Source: Deltaproteobacteria bacterium | GTDB lineage: Bacteria > Desulfobacterota > Dissulfuribacteria > Dissulfuribacterales > QOAL01 | Length of the DNA stretch: 39,285 nucleotides | Assembly: GCA_026992735.1 (NCBI GenBank) | Contig: JALWYO010000110.1 | Coordinates: forward strand, 1-39,285 | Reading direction: 5' to 3' | Part shown: in pieces, positions 1 to 9,067 of the stretch | Layout: each line of letters begins with the position of its first letter | Numbering within the stretch: position 1 is the first letter of the stretch | Notes under the pieces: generated by a model | Database searches by the model: none | What the model saw: only the letters and a program-made list of their open reading frames with translations | Told to the model about the DNA's origin: nothing | Made by a program: the position numbers and the translations under genes

Positions 1-46
1 TGCCATCTTTTGTCTGAAGTTACCGGTATGAGATGAACCGCAAATC

Positions 47-90
47 AAAAAAAGCGTTATGCTTGCAGGCTATTAAGTCACCTTGCCTGC
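47..90 (-). terminator. possible terminator downstream of grpE
   Basis: Read on the minus strand: GCAGGC...GCCTGC inverted repeat, then AGC-ATAAC-GCT followed by a T run (a run at 47-53 on +). Weak stems. Confidence 0.3.
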
Positions 91-146
91 ACGAGATGCT
101 GGTCAATGACTGTTTCTTCTTCTTTTCATGATAAAAACTAAGCATC

Positions 147-740
147 TCATTGATTTTGTCCACTGTCATCTTTGTTTTTTTTCGAGACCACCACCAGTGC
201 GGGTCTCAACAGTTTGTCATGCAGCGTGTAGCCCTTCAGGAGCTGCTTTAACACCGTATTTTCCTCTACATTATCGTTCTCTTCAACGCTCAGTGCTTCA
301 TGATAGTTTGGGTCAAAACGGTGACCTTCTGCCGCAAAGGCCTTGAGCCCGAACTTTTCAAGTGTCTTGAAGTAGCCGGACAGGGTGAGATCAATGCCCT
401 CGATGAGCTTGTCCAGGTCTTTTGTCTGCCTTGCGGAGTCCAGGGCCCTTTCAAGATTGTCAAGAAAAGGAAGCAGCTCCTTTGCAAATTCCTCCAGGGC
501 AAACTTCATGTGCTCTATCTTTTCCCGCTCTATCCTCTTCTTGAAATTTTCAAGTTCGGCAGCGAGCCGCAGTACCTTATCCTGGCAGGCCTGCAGCTCT
601 TCTTCTTTTTCCTGCAGCTTTTGTTCAAGAGAACCGTTCTCCGTGTGCTGGTTCTCAATGTCTTCTTTTTTATTCATGCTTTCTGTACCTTTTATCTTCT
701 GATCTTTTTCTTCTGTCATGTGCTGTGTGTTTTTTTCCAT
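147..740 (-). CDS. grpE: nucleotide exchange factor GrpE
   Basis: ORF of 197 aa; acidic coiled-coil N-terminus; RLAAELENFKKRIEREK...LPFLDNLERAL...FDPNYHEAL...GYTLHDKLLRPALVVVSKK is GrpE-like; adjacent to hrcA. Confidence 0.95.
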   Translation of the reverse strand: MEKNTQHMTEEKDQKIKGTESMNKKEDIENQHTENGSLEQKLQEKEEELQACQDKVLRLAAELENFKKRIEREKIEHMKFALEEFAKELLPFLDNLERALDSARQTKDLDKLIEGIDLTLSGYFKTLEKFGLKAFAAEGHRFDPNYHEALSVEENDNVEENTVLKQLLKGYTLHDKLLRPALVVVSKKNKDDSGQNQ

Positions 741-744
741 GATG

Positions 745-1776
745 TCATATCTCCTTGAATCTGGAACCCAGTATTGCTGCTATATATTCCACCAGGGAAA
801 CCACCCTGGGATAATTCATTCTCATGGGCCCTATGACTCCAAGGCTTCCCACAGGGTGTTCATCGTCCTCATAGGGCGCCACCACCATGCCGCATCTTCT
901 CATGCTTGCCGCCACGTCTGTCCCGATAAGGATCTGCAACTCGTCTCCGTTAAGACATTTGTCCAGGAGTCTCAGAAGCAGATGTTTCTCCTCAAGGGCT
1001 TCCAAGAGGCTCTTGAGCCTGGGAATATGTGAAAATTCGGGCTCGTCCAGGAGGTTGAGCTTTCCGTCTATGTACAGCTTGCTGTTTAGCTGCTGTTGGG
1101 CCTTCTCGGGAACCAGCTGGGACAGGATGTTCTCAAATATCCGCCTGTCCTCTCTCATGGATTCCACTATTACATCTCTTATCTCTGTCAGAGAAACCTC
1201 TTTCAGAAGCTCATTTACTTTTCTGTTGAATCTTTCCAGGATTCTCTGGCTGATGTCCTTTGATGTCCTGATGAGCTGGTTACGTACTGTTCCGCTGACA
1301 GATATCATTACCACCAGGATGACATGGGGCTTTATACGGACAAACTCTATAAAATCCAGCTTTTCTTCCATCTCGGCAGGTGCGCTGACTATGGCAGCGT
1401 GGCCTGTCATGGAGGCGAGAAGCTGGGCAGTGCGTTTCAGTATCTCGTTAAAGCCGTCAGCTTCCTGCAGCATCTCTTTTTCTATGGCTACCTGTTCTCC
1501 CCAGGAAAGCGGTTCCTTATCCATTATGTGCTGGACAAAGAACTTGAGCCCTTCCTCTGTGGGAAGGCGGCCTGCTGATGTATGGGGCTGGTACAGGAGA
1601 CCGGCGTCTTCCAGGTCTGCCATGCAGTTTCTGATTGTGGCAGGACTCAGGCCGAGGCTGCTTCTCTTTGCTATCTTCCTGGAACCCACAGGTTCAGCAG
1701 TTTCTATATAGGAGGTGACAACCTCCTTTAGTATCTCTTTTTTTCTGCCTGAAATTTTATTTGTTTCAGTCATCAT
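745..1776 (-). CDS. hrcA: heat-inducible transcription repressor HrcA
   Basis: 343 aa; N-terminal winged helix (RKKEILKEVVTSYIETAEPVGSRKIA...LSPATIRNCMADLEDAGLLYQPHTSAGRLPTEEGLKFFV), C-terminal GPMRMNYPRVVSLVEYIA. Confidence 0.97.
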   Translation of the reverse strand: MMTETNKISGRKKEILKEVVTSYIETAEPVGSRKIAKRSSLGLSPATIRNCMADLEDAGLLYQPHTSAGRLPTEEGLKFFVQHIMDKEPLSWGEQVAIEKEMLQEADGFNEILKRTAQLLASMTGHAAIVSAPAEMEEKLDFIEFVRIKPHVILVVMISVSGTVRNQLIRTSKDISQRILERFNRKVNELLKEVSLTEIRDVIVESMREDRRIFENILSQLVPEKAQQQLNSKLYIDGKLNLLDEPEFSHIPRLKSLLEALEEKHLLLRLLDKCLNGDELQILIGTDVAASMRRCGMVVAPYEDDEHPVGSLGVIGPMRMNYPRVVSLVEYIAAILGSRFKEI

Positions 1777-1899
1777 GGCCGTGTTAACTTTGTTATTTTG
1801 TTGGCAAAACAGGCCAGGATTGAATACTCCAGCAGGACCTTTCTTTGCCAGTTAATGTTTTTGTATGGGGCAAGCCTGAAATTATTAAAACAAACCAAT

Positions 1900-1926
1900 C
1901 TATCACTCTTTTGTTGAGAGTGCTAA
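1900..1926 (-). promoter_or_regulatory. CIRCE operator (HrcA binding site)
   Basis: CTATCACTC-N9(TTTTGTTGA)-GAGTGCTAA; right arm identical to the CIRCE consensus TTAGCACTC-N9-GAGTGCTAA, left arm 7/9; upstream of hrcA. Confidence 0.9.
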
Positions 1927-2209
1927 AAAAAATTCAATTTCTTACCACATTGTATGCGGCCCATTATAATTTGTAAGGCTGTTATTGGCTGGCATTGCCC
2001 GCAGACGTAAAGAAAATAAGTATGCATCACGGGCATGTCAATTTTATGGCGCATTGTATGCAGAAAATTGTTTATGCCAGGTTGCTTCCATCTTCTTTCC
2101 AGTCGATTTCCATGCTGTCTATATGGTATGCTGTCTGTTGCTTTACTGAAATATTAACCCGGGATTTGAAAAGGCATTACTGAATATACAGGTGTTGAGA
2201 AATAGAGAT

Positions 2210-4054
2210 ATGGGAAGGATTAAGAGGCTTCCGGCACATCTTGCAAACCAGATAGCAGCCGGAGAGGTGGTGGAAAGGCCGGCATCCGTGGTCAAGGAGC
2301 TGGTGGAAAATGCACTGGATGCAGGTGCCACTGCCATTGAAATCAGGCTGCACAGGGGCGGCAGAGACCTGATAGAGGTCCGGGACAATGGCGAAGGCCT
2401 TACTTTGCCGGATCTGGAACTTTCAGTCATGCCTCATGCCACAAGTAAAATATCCAGCCAGGAAGATCTTGCTGCCATACAGACCCTGGGCTTTAGAGGA
2501 GAGGCCCTGGCGAGCATGTCAGCGGTGAGCCGGTTTTCCATAACGTCCAGGACTAGGGAAGACAGCCAGGGATGGCGGCTGGACGTATCCTTTGGAAAGC
2601 AGGGGAAGGTAGTCCCGGCAGGATGTCCTCCTGGAACCATAGTGCAGGTGAAGGACCTGTTTCTTGAGATCCCTGCCAGGTACAAGTTTCTCAAGTCCCG
2701 CCAGGCAGAGCTTTCCCGGTGCCTGAAGATGGTAAAGACCTTTGCTGTCTGCTGGCCTGAGGTGGCTTTTGTAGTGCGCAATGAAAACAGGCAGTTGTTC
2801 AGGAGTCCCGGCCATGCCCCAGGGGCTTCCACGGGCCTGGAATGCCTGGAGCCGCTCTTTGGCAGAGAGATACTTTCCGCAATGAAGGAACTCGAGGCCT
2901 CTGGGGATGGTATAGCTCTTACCGGGTTTATCGCATCGCCTGATATGGTGAGGCTTTCTTCCAGGCATGTGTATTTTTTTTTGAACAGGCGGCCTGTAAC
3001 CAGCCCTGTGCTGTGGAAGGCGGTAAACGAGGCCTTGAGAGGCAGGCTTGTAAAAGGCAATTTCCCGGCAGGAGCCCTTTTTCTGGATGTAGAGCCCTGT
3101 ATGGTGGATGTGAATGTCCATCCTTCAAAGGCAGAGGTCAGGTTTCAGGCGCCTGACAAGATTTACCGCCTGGTTTATCATGGTGTCAGGCGTGCCCTTT
3201 CCCTGGAATCCCAGTCCATTACCCGTGATGCCGGTTATGGACCTGCGCCATCTCCAGGATACGGGCCAGTGATGGAAGAACGCCTGGAATCAGGACAGGG
3301 ACAGGCTGGTGCCAGCGCGGTACAGGAAGATATACCGCTTCCGTGGGAGGGCAGGGCTCATAAAGGCCTTGATAAAGGCCTGTTGCCCGGCACGGCAGCT
3401 GCAATGCGTAATAAGACCGGCCATGGTGAGCATGAACATTCCAGCACCGTTTCTCCCGAAGCCTCCCGGAAAGACACCCCTGAATTCAGGGTAATCGGCC
3501 AGTTCGCCCGGAGTTTCATCCTGGTCGAAAAGGATGGTAGTCTCCTCGTTTTTGACCAGCATGCAGCCCATGAAGGCCTGCTCTTCAAGAGGCTGGTGCA
3601 GGAATTCGAGAAACAGGGGCATGTTGCCAGGGAATCCCTTGCTTTTCCTCATGTCCTTGATGCAGGTATGGATGTACAGGAGTGCCTGGAGAAGGCCATG
3701 CCAGTGCTCCAGGAACTTGGCATAGAGGTGTCGCTGTTCGGGCAGAATCAGGTGGCCATCCGCTCAGTGCCCTATATATTGACCGGGGCCGGTGAGCCTA
3801 CCAGGGTGGCTGAAAAGATTGTCCTGGACCTCCTTGCCAGCCCTGCGCGCAGCACCAGGGAGGCCCTGCGCAGCTGTTTTTCCAGGATTGCATGCAGTAT
3901 GGCCGTGAAGGCCGGTGCCCGCCTGGAGCAGGCGCAGATGGCAGCTCTCGTCCAGGATTGTCTGCATGAAGGCATTACCCATTGTCCACACGGGCGCCCA
4001 GTGACGAGGGTGATGACAGCAGATGAGCTATGCAGGGGATTCTTTCGCAAATGA
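2210..4054 (+). CDS. mutL: DNA mismatch repair protein MutL
   Basis: GRIKRLPAHLANQIAAGEVVERPASVVKELVENALDAGA, DNGEG, TLGFRGEALASMSAVS, C-terminal DQHAAHE and CPHGRPV; start placed at internal ATG 2210 (ORF opens at 2192). Confidence 0.96.
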   Translation: MGRIKRLPAHLANQIAAGEVVERPASVVKELVENALDAGATAIEIRLHRGGRDLIEVRDNGEGLTLPDLELSVMPHATSKISSQEDLAAIQTLGFRGEALASMSAVSRFSITSRTREDSQGWRLDVSFGKQGKVVPAGCPPGTIVQVKDLFLEIPARYKFLKSRQAELSRCLKMVKTFAVCWPEVAFVVRNENRQLFRSPGHAPGASTGLECLEPLFGREILSAMKELEASGDGIALTGFIASPDMVRLSSRHVYFFLNRRPVTSPVLWKAVNEALRGRLVKGNFPAGALFLDVEPCMVDVNVHPSKAEVRFQAPDKIYRLVYHGVRRALSLESQSITRDAGYGPAPSPGYGPVMEERLESGQGQAGASAVQEDIPLPWEGRAHKGLDKGLLPGTAAAMRNKTGHGEHEHSSTVSPEASRKDTPEFRVIGQFARSFILVEKDGSLLVFDQHAAHEGLLFKRLVQEFEKQGHVARESLAFPHVLDAGMDVQECLEKAMPVLQELGIEVSLFGQNQVAIRSVPYILTGAGEPTRVAEKIVLDLLASPARSTREALRSCFSRIACSMAVKAGARLEQAQMAALVQDCLHEGITHCPHGRPVTRVMTADELCRGFFRK

Positions 4055-4998
4055 GCTGCTGTACCGGGTTTCCCCGCCTTTTCCCATTGGTTGCAGTGGT
4101 AGGCCCTACAGCCACAGGGAAGACCGCCGTGTCCATAAGGCTTGCAGCCGAGCTCCATGCAGAGATCGTCAACCTGGATTCCGTGCAGGTTTACAAGGGG
4201 CTGGATATCGGCTCTGCCAAGCCAACCCCCAGGGAGCAGGCCGGGATTGTGCATCACCTGCTGGACATACGTGAGCCATTTGAGCCACTGGATGCTGCCA
4301 CGTTCTCCAAGATTGCGGCCCGCAGGGCGGAAACCATCCTGGAGCGCGGCAGGAACTGCATCTTTGTCGGTGGCACAGGTTTTTATCTAAATGCTCTTCT
4401 GTCCGGTCTTTCACACATGCCTGGACACATGCCTGGCATCAGGTCTTTTCTCAGTGACATGCATGCCAAATTTGGGCCGGGCAGGCTTCATGGGTTTCTG
4501 CAGCAGGCAGATCCGGATGCAGCCAGGCGCATACATCCTAACGATACATATCGGCTTGTAAGGGCGCTGGAGGTCTATATGTCTTCAGGCATGACATTCT
4601 CGTCCTGGTGCGCCAGGATTAAGCCAAGCCCGCCGGCATTTGCCATGCAAAGGGGTTGTGTAATCATTGGGCTGGCAATACCCAGGGAGTCCCTGTACCG
4701 TCGCATAGATGAGCGGGTGGACCAGATGATCAAGCAGGGATTTGTGGAGGAGGTGAAAGGGCTTTTGAAAAAGGGCCTTGATCCAGGCCTCAAGGCCTTG
4801 CAATCTCTGGGATACCGGCATATTATCCGCTACCTTCAGGGAGGCTGCACATTGAAAGAAGCAATAGCAGATACAAAGAGAGACACGAGAAGATATGCCA
4901 AGAGACAGTTTACCTGGTACAGGAAGGACCCGCGTATCAGGTGGTTTGATCCCCGTCAGCTTCTGGCCTGCGAAAATATCTGGGAAGCTGTAAATTGA
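4030..4998 (+). CDS. miaA: tRNA dimethylallyltransferase MiaA
   Basis: GPTATGKTAVSIRLA P-loop, NLDSVQVYKGLDIGSAKPT, HHLLDI, VGGTGFYLNALL, RYAKRQFTWYRKD; overlaps mutL by 25 bp. Confidence 0.95.
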   Translation: MQGILSQMSCCTGFPRLFPLVAVVGPTATGKTAVSIRLAAELHAEIVNLDSVQVYKGLDIGSAKPTPREQAGIVHHLLDIREPFEPLDAATFSKIAARRAETILERGRNCIFVGGTGFYLNALLSGLSHMPGHMPGIRSFLSDMHAKFGPGRLHGFLQQADPDAARRIHPNDTYRLVRALEVYMSSGMTFSSWCARIKPSPPAFAMQRGCVIIGLAIPRESLYRRIDERVDQMIKQGFVEEVKGLLKKGLDPGLKALQSLGYRHIIRYLQGGCTLKEAIADTKRDTRRYAKRQFTWYRKDPRIRWFDPRQLLACENIWEAVN

Positions 4999-5549
4999 AT
5001 ATCCCCAACCTGTTGACCCTGCTGCGGATACTTCTGACGCCGCTTTTGATAATATTCCTGATAGACAGGAAATACGACCTGGCCTTCGTGGTATTCTGTG
5101 TTGCAGGCATCTCCGACGGCCTGGATGGGTTTATTGCCAGGATAATGAAGCAGAAGACCAGGATAGGGGCAATACTGGACCCCATAGCTGACAAGGCCCT
5201 GCTCTCCTCTTCATATATCACCATGGCGGTTATAGGCGTAATACCTGACTGGCTGGCAGTGGCTGTCATCAGCCGGGACCTTATAATAGTGCTTGGCGTG
5301 CTGGTTCTCCTGCTGTTTCATTCCGGGATAGAGATATGCCCGTCTCTTATCAGTAAGCTCACTACCCTGTTTCAGCTCATAACCATATTTGCCGTGCTCG
5401 GTTCAAAGGTTCTGGATCTATCAGTGCAGCCTGTTATCACCAGTCTCTATATTATCACCCTGATTCTTACCGTGACATCCGGGCTGCACTACATTTACAG
5501 GGGAGTCGGCATGATTGGCAGCGAGAATAACGGCCAGCAATCTGCATAG
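4995..5549 (+). CDS. CDP-alcohol phosphatidyltransferase (PgsA-like)
   Basis: DG-x2-AR-type motif: SDGLDGFIARIMKQKTRIGAILDPIADK; multiple TM segments; TTG start overlapping miaA stop. Confidence 0.88.
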   Translation: MNIPNLLTLLRILLTPLLIIFLIDRKYDLAFVVFCVAGISDGLDGFIARIMKQKTRIGAILDPIADKALLSSSYITMAVIGVIPDWLAVAVISRDLIIVLGVLVLLLFHSGIEICPSLISKLTTLFQLITIFAVLGSKVLDLSVQPVITSLYIITLILTVTSGLHYIYRGVGMIGSENNGQQSA

Positions 5550-5647
5550 AGCAGATACAGTGCTCTGTGAGCGCTTGCAGAAAGGGGAATATACAGTAGC
5601 CTATTGGAACCCGTGATCAGTTGCGTGGCCAGTTTGCCTGGTTACGG

Positions 5648-6415
5648 TCATCCCTGATCTTTGTCTCCCTGGCCGGCTTCTCTCATGAACGGCTTGAACA
5701 GGTCTATGGGTATGGGAAACAGCGTGGTGGAGTTGTTTTCAGCAGATACCTCTCTAAGTGTCTGAAGGTACCTGAGCTGGAGGGCTGCCGGCACTTTTCC
5801 TATGATTTTGGCTGCGTCTGCCAGCTTTTCGGCTGCCTGGAATTCGCCCTCGGCATTGATGATCTTGGATCTCCTCTCTCTTTCTGCCTCAGCCTGCTTG
5901 GCCATGGCCCTCTTCATCTCGTCCGGGAGGTCTATCTCTTTCACCTCGACCTTGCTGACCTTCACCCCCCATGGTTCTGTATCCAGATCAAGTATGTTTT
6001 GTATCTTGCTGTTTATCTGGTCTCTTTCTGACAGCAATGTATCCATCTCTGCCTGGCCGCACACGCTCCTCAGCGTGGTCTGGGCCAGCTGGGAAGTGGC
6101 AAAATAGAAATCCACCACTTCTACCACTGCTGCAACAGGGTCGAGCACCCTGAAGTAAACCACGGCGCTGACCTTTACCGACACGTTGTCCTTGGTGATG
6201 ATGTCCTGGGGCGGCACATCTAGGGTGATTGTGCGCAGGTCCACCTTCTTCATCTTGTCAATAATGGGGATGAGGATTATCAGCCCCGGGCCCTTGGCAG
6301 CAATTATCCTTCCCAGCCGGAATATGACTGCCCGCTGGTATTCGTTCAGAACCCTTATGGAAGTTGCAAGAAAGAATATTGTCAGAAATACAATAAAGAC
6401 AACCGCTGGTAACAT
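5648..6415 (-). CDS. slipin/stomatin-like SPFH membrane protein
   Basis: [84 protein letters not shown]. Confidence 0.93.
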   Translation of the reverse strand: MLPAVVFIVFLTIFFLATSIRVLNEYQRAVIFRLGRIIAAKGPGLIILIPIIDKMKKVDLRTITLDVPPQDIITKDNVSVKVSAVVYFRVLDPVAAVVEVVDFYFATSQLAQTTLRSVCGQAEMDTLLSERDQINSKIQNILDLDTEPWGVKVSKVEVKEIDLPDEMKRAMAKQAEAERERRSKIINAEGEFQAAEKLADAAKIIGKVPAALQLRYLQTLREVSAENNSTTLFPIPIDLFKPFMREAGQGDKDQG

Positions 6416-6418
6416 GAT

Positions 6419-7849
6419 TCAGTCCTCCTGTGGTTTTACCCTGAGTGTCAATCCTTCAACGGATTCAACAGTTACAGTCTGTCCTGGTTTCAGTGCATGC
6501 AATGAATATGCCCTCCAGAGTTCTCCGTGTATGAATACCTCGAACATATTGCCGGAAATTGCCTGTTTTACAACCCCTTTCTGCCCTATAAGCCCTTCCG
6601 CGCCTGTTCTGGGCCTGGCCAGGGATGCCTTTGCTGCAAGCCATACAATGACGCTGAAAAACAGCGATACCGCAATCAGGGTCGGCCAGAGTACAGATGT
6701 GGCAATCGACAGCCCGGTAACAGAACTGTCAAAGAGCATGACAGACCCCAGGAAAAGTGCCACTACTCCGGAGATGCCCAGAACGCCATGGCTGGTTATG
6801 AACAGCTCCAGCACGAAGAGTATGAACGCCAGCACCATCAGGAGTATGCCGGTGATGGAAGCGGAGAGGGTCTGGAGTGCAAAGAAGGCGAGAACGAGGC
6901 TAATGGCCCCTGCCACCCCGGGGAAGATGGCTCCCGGATGCGCCAGTTCAAAATAAAGACCTACCATCCCTATCATCATGAGCACATAGGCGATATTGGG
7001 ATCGGCAATTGTGACCAGTATCCTTTCCCTCAGGCCGGGCTCAATGGCCCTTATCCTGCTGGTGTCAGGATAGATAAGCCCCTTTTTGCCTCCGGCCAGT
7101 TCTACCTGCAGTCCCGTTACCTTTGGCAGGAGTTCTTTGAGCCCAGGGACTACCATGTCCACAACGTGGAGCTTCAGGGCAGTTTCAGCAGAGACCGAGA
7201 CGCTCTTTCTGACCGCATCCTCGGCCCACTGGACGTTTCTTCCACGTTTCCTGGCAATGGCCGCTGCCATGGCTGCCAGGTCGTTTTCCATCTTTTTGCC
7301 CATTGTGCTGTTGCTGTCAATATTGTGCCCGAGCCCAACAGGATGGGCCGCCCCTATGTTGGTGCCCGGCGCCATTGCTGCAACATGGGCGGACATGGTC
7401 AGGATGGCGCCTGCAGACGCGGCCTGCGCCCCTGGAGGATAGACATAGATGATGACTGGAACAGGTGATTGCATCACTGCCTGCACCATCTTTCTCAGGC
7501 TGGCCACCAGGCCTCCGGGCGTGTCTAAGAATACCACGAGACAGGAAGCGCCATCTGCACCGGCTGTCCTGATGGCCTTTTCCAGCAGGGCCCTTGAACC
7601 CGGGCTGATGGTGGAGTCCAGCTTGAGTGTAAACACCGGGCCGTGCAGCTTTTTTATGGTGTCTGCCGCCTGGACTGTGTGTGGCGCAGGCAGGGCTGTC
7701 ATGATAAAGACAGCAAACCAGGCCAGTAATACATGGGAAACAGGCTGTTCAGCCGGGCCTTTTCTGCCTGCTCTTGTCGTATTCTTTTTGAAGCATCTGC
7801 AGGTCATGCCATGCCTTTCTCTTGAGGTGTTGCTGTTTGTTTCCGCCAA
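6419..7849 (-). CDS. NfeD-type membrane-bound ClpP-class serine protease
   Basis: LDTPGGLVASLRKMVQAVMQSPVPVIIYVYPPGAQAASAGAILTMSAHVAAMAPGTNIGAAHPVG; TM block; C-terminal OB-fold-like GLIGQKGVVKQ...; true start probably internal (ATG at 7807) because the ORF overlaps the upstream gene. Confidence 0.92.
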   Translation of the reverse strand: MAETNSNTSRERHGMTCRCFKKNTTRAGRKGPAEQPVSHVLLAWFAVFIMTALPAPHTVQAADTIKKLHGPVFTLKLDSTISPGSRALLEKAIRTAGADGASCLVVFLDTPGGLVASLRKMVQAVMQSPVPVIIYVYPPGAQAASAGAILTMSAHVAAMAPGTNIGAAHPVGLGHNIDSNSTMGKKMENDLAAMAAAIARKRGRNVQWAEDAVRKSVSVSAETALKLHVVDMVVPGLKELLPKVTGLQVELAGGKKGLIYPDTSRIRAIEPGLRERILVTIADPNIAYVLMMIGMVGLYFELAHPGAIFPGVAGAISLVLAFFALQTLSASITGILLMVLAFILFVLELFITSHGVLGISGVVALFLGSVMLFDSSVTGLSIATSVLWPTLIAVSLFFSVIVWLAAKASLARPRTGAEGLIGQKGVVKQAISGNMFEVFIHGELWRAYSLHALKPGQTVTVESVEGLTLRVKPQED

Positions 7850-8510
7850 ATCTCAGCAGATAGGCAGGATGGTATGTAACAGCCACCTTTCTTTCATGAA
7901 GCTGATGAAATTTCCCTCTGAGGTCTGACAGGGAGCTGTTTACACCAAGAACTGCCTGGCCCGCCACTCCCCCAAGGCAGAGTATAAGTTTGGGGTCCAG
8001 AAGAGATATCTGCCTCTGCAGGTAGGGCAGGCATGCCTCGATCTCGTCCTTATGAGGTGTGCGGTTGGACGGAGGCCTGCATTTTACCACGCTGGTGATG
8101 AATACCTCCTGCCTGTCTATGTTTATGGCCCTCAGCATCTTGGTCAGCAGTTCTCCGGATTTCCCCACAAAGGGCCTGCCTGTCCGGTCCTCTTCCCTGC
8201 CGGGTGCTTCACCGATTATCATCAGTACAGGGTTTGTGTTGCCTTCTCCAAAGACCACCTTGTTCCTGGTGGCTGAGAGGCCACAGGCCCGGCACTGCTC
8301 TACAATGGCCTGGAGGCTTGAAAGGCTGTTTACCATGGACAGATCGGCAGAAACCGTTCTCTGCCCGGCGTTTTTTCTTCTTTTCACAGCCATATCCAGC
8401 CTTTCAAGGGATTGCGCTACCTCGGGATGTATAAGATCTACCCCGGAGTCTTTTTGAAATTTCAGCCAGAGTGTCAGCTCTTCAAGGACCTGATGTATTG
8501 GTTTCTCCAT
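7749..8510 (-). CDS. family 4 uracil-DNA glycosylase
   Basis: CRACGL...VVFGEGNTNPVLMIIGEAPGREEDRTGRPFVGKSGELLTKML...VVKCRPPSNRTPHKDEIEACLPYLQRQI...TYHPAYLLR; Cys positions consistent with the 4Fe-4S UDG families. Confidence 0.92.
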   Translation of the reverse strand: MEKPIHQVLEELTLWLKFQKDSGVDLIHPEVAQSLERLDMAVKRRKNAGQRTVSADLSMVNSLSSLQAIVEQCRACGLSATRNKVVFGEGNTNPVLMIIGEAPGREEDRTGRPFVGKSGELLTKMLRAINIDRQEVFITSVVKCRPPSNRTPHKDEIEACLPYLQRQISLLDPKLILCLGGVAGQAVLGVNSSLSDLRGKFHQLHERKVAVTYHPAYLLRFGGNKQQHLKRKAWHDLQMLQKEYDKSRQKRPG

Positions 8511-8904
8511 TGTTTTTTCTCAACCAATAGATGTAGAACAGCACCAGGAATGCCCCTGCAAGGCAGCCTATCGTGTCAGAAACCCAGTCACGCGGGTCCT
8601 GGCATCTGCCTGATACGAACCCCTGGTGCAGCTCATCCAGTGCGCCGTAAGCCGAACCTATGGCCACAGACAAGGCCAGGCATGCCCAGGGAAACAGCGG
8701 TTTGTCCGCATGAGAGGCGCGGCCAATATTAAAAAAACACCACCAGCCCAGCAGGCCTCCCAGAACCGCGTATTCACCCGCGTGGAGTATATAATCCGGC
8801 GTGGTGATAAAACCGAGGTCTTTGCCTGGTATAGAGGAACCGGCAAATATTGCTATCATCCAGAGAATAGCCACGGCAAGTCTTAGATCCATCTCCATTA
8901 ACAC
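8482..8904 (-). CDS. VanZ-like family membrane protein
   Basis: FAGSSIPGKDLG...DYILHAGEYAVLGGLLGW...GALDELHQGFVSGRCQDPRDWVSDTIGCLAG is a VanZ-like signature. Confidence 0.85.
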   Translation of the reverse strand: MLMEMDLRLAVAILWMIAIFAGSSIPGKDLGFITTPDYILHAGEYAVLGGLLGWWCFFNIGRASHADKPLFPWACLALSVAIGSAYGALDELHQGFVSGRCQDPRDWVSDTIGCLAGAFLVLFYIYWLRKNNGETNTSGP

Positions 8905-8918
8905 TTTTCCCTATGTGC

Positions 8919-8968
8919 TTCATCTTGTGAATAATAAGATGAAATATTGAATAATAAGATGAAATATT
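8919..8968. repeat. overlapping 20-bp tandem direct repeat and inverted repeat
   Basis: GAATAATAAGATGAAATATT at 8929-8948 and 8949-8968 (identical); TTCATCTT-N9-AAGATGAA at 8919-8943. Confidence 0.85.
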
Positions 8969-9067
8969 TAAGTATGCAGGTAAAATATTCCGTGATCGAT
9001 AAGCAAACTTGACGCTTACTTGAGAGTAAACTATGAATTGGCATCTGTCAGTATAGATTTTTACCTC

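Noticed and set aside
300-758. Long ORFs antisense to grpE (152 aa, 105 aa)
   Set aside because: Entirely within grpE on the opposite strand, with low-complexity Phe/Leu or Ser-rich translations; shadow ORFs.
887-1711. 274-aa ORF antisense to hrcA
   Set aside because: Ser/Arg-rich shadow translation of the well-supported hrcA gene.
1948-2065. 10-bp direct repeat CATTGTATGC about 100 bp apart upstream of mutL
   Set aside because: Short and within AT-rich intergenic DNA; likely chance.
2434-3128. Several 66-208 aa ORFs antisense to mutL
   Set aside because: Overlap a confidently assigned MutL and have no recognisable features.
4413-4436. Perfect 12-bp tandem repeat ACACATGCCTGG inside miaA (encodes HMPGHMPG)
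   Set aside because: The segment appears to align without length change to the usual MiaA GL-x-x-LP-x-x-x-x-x-R region, so it is probably coincidental coding sequence rather than an insertion.
5548-5566. AGAGCA/TGCTCT short hairpin between convergent pgsA-like and slipin genes
   Set aside because: Only a 6-bp stem without a T run; insufficient for a terminator call.
6527-7468. 313-aa ORF antisense to the NfeD gene
   Set aside because: Composition (Gly/His/Cys/Tyr-rich, no domain) is typical of an antisense shadow; the NfeD frame has clear motifs.
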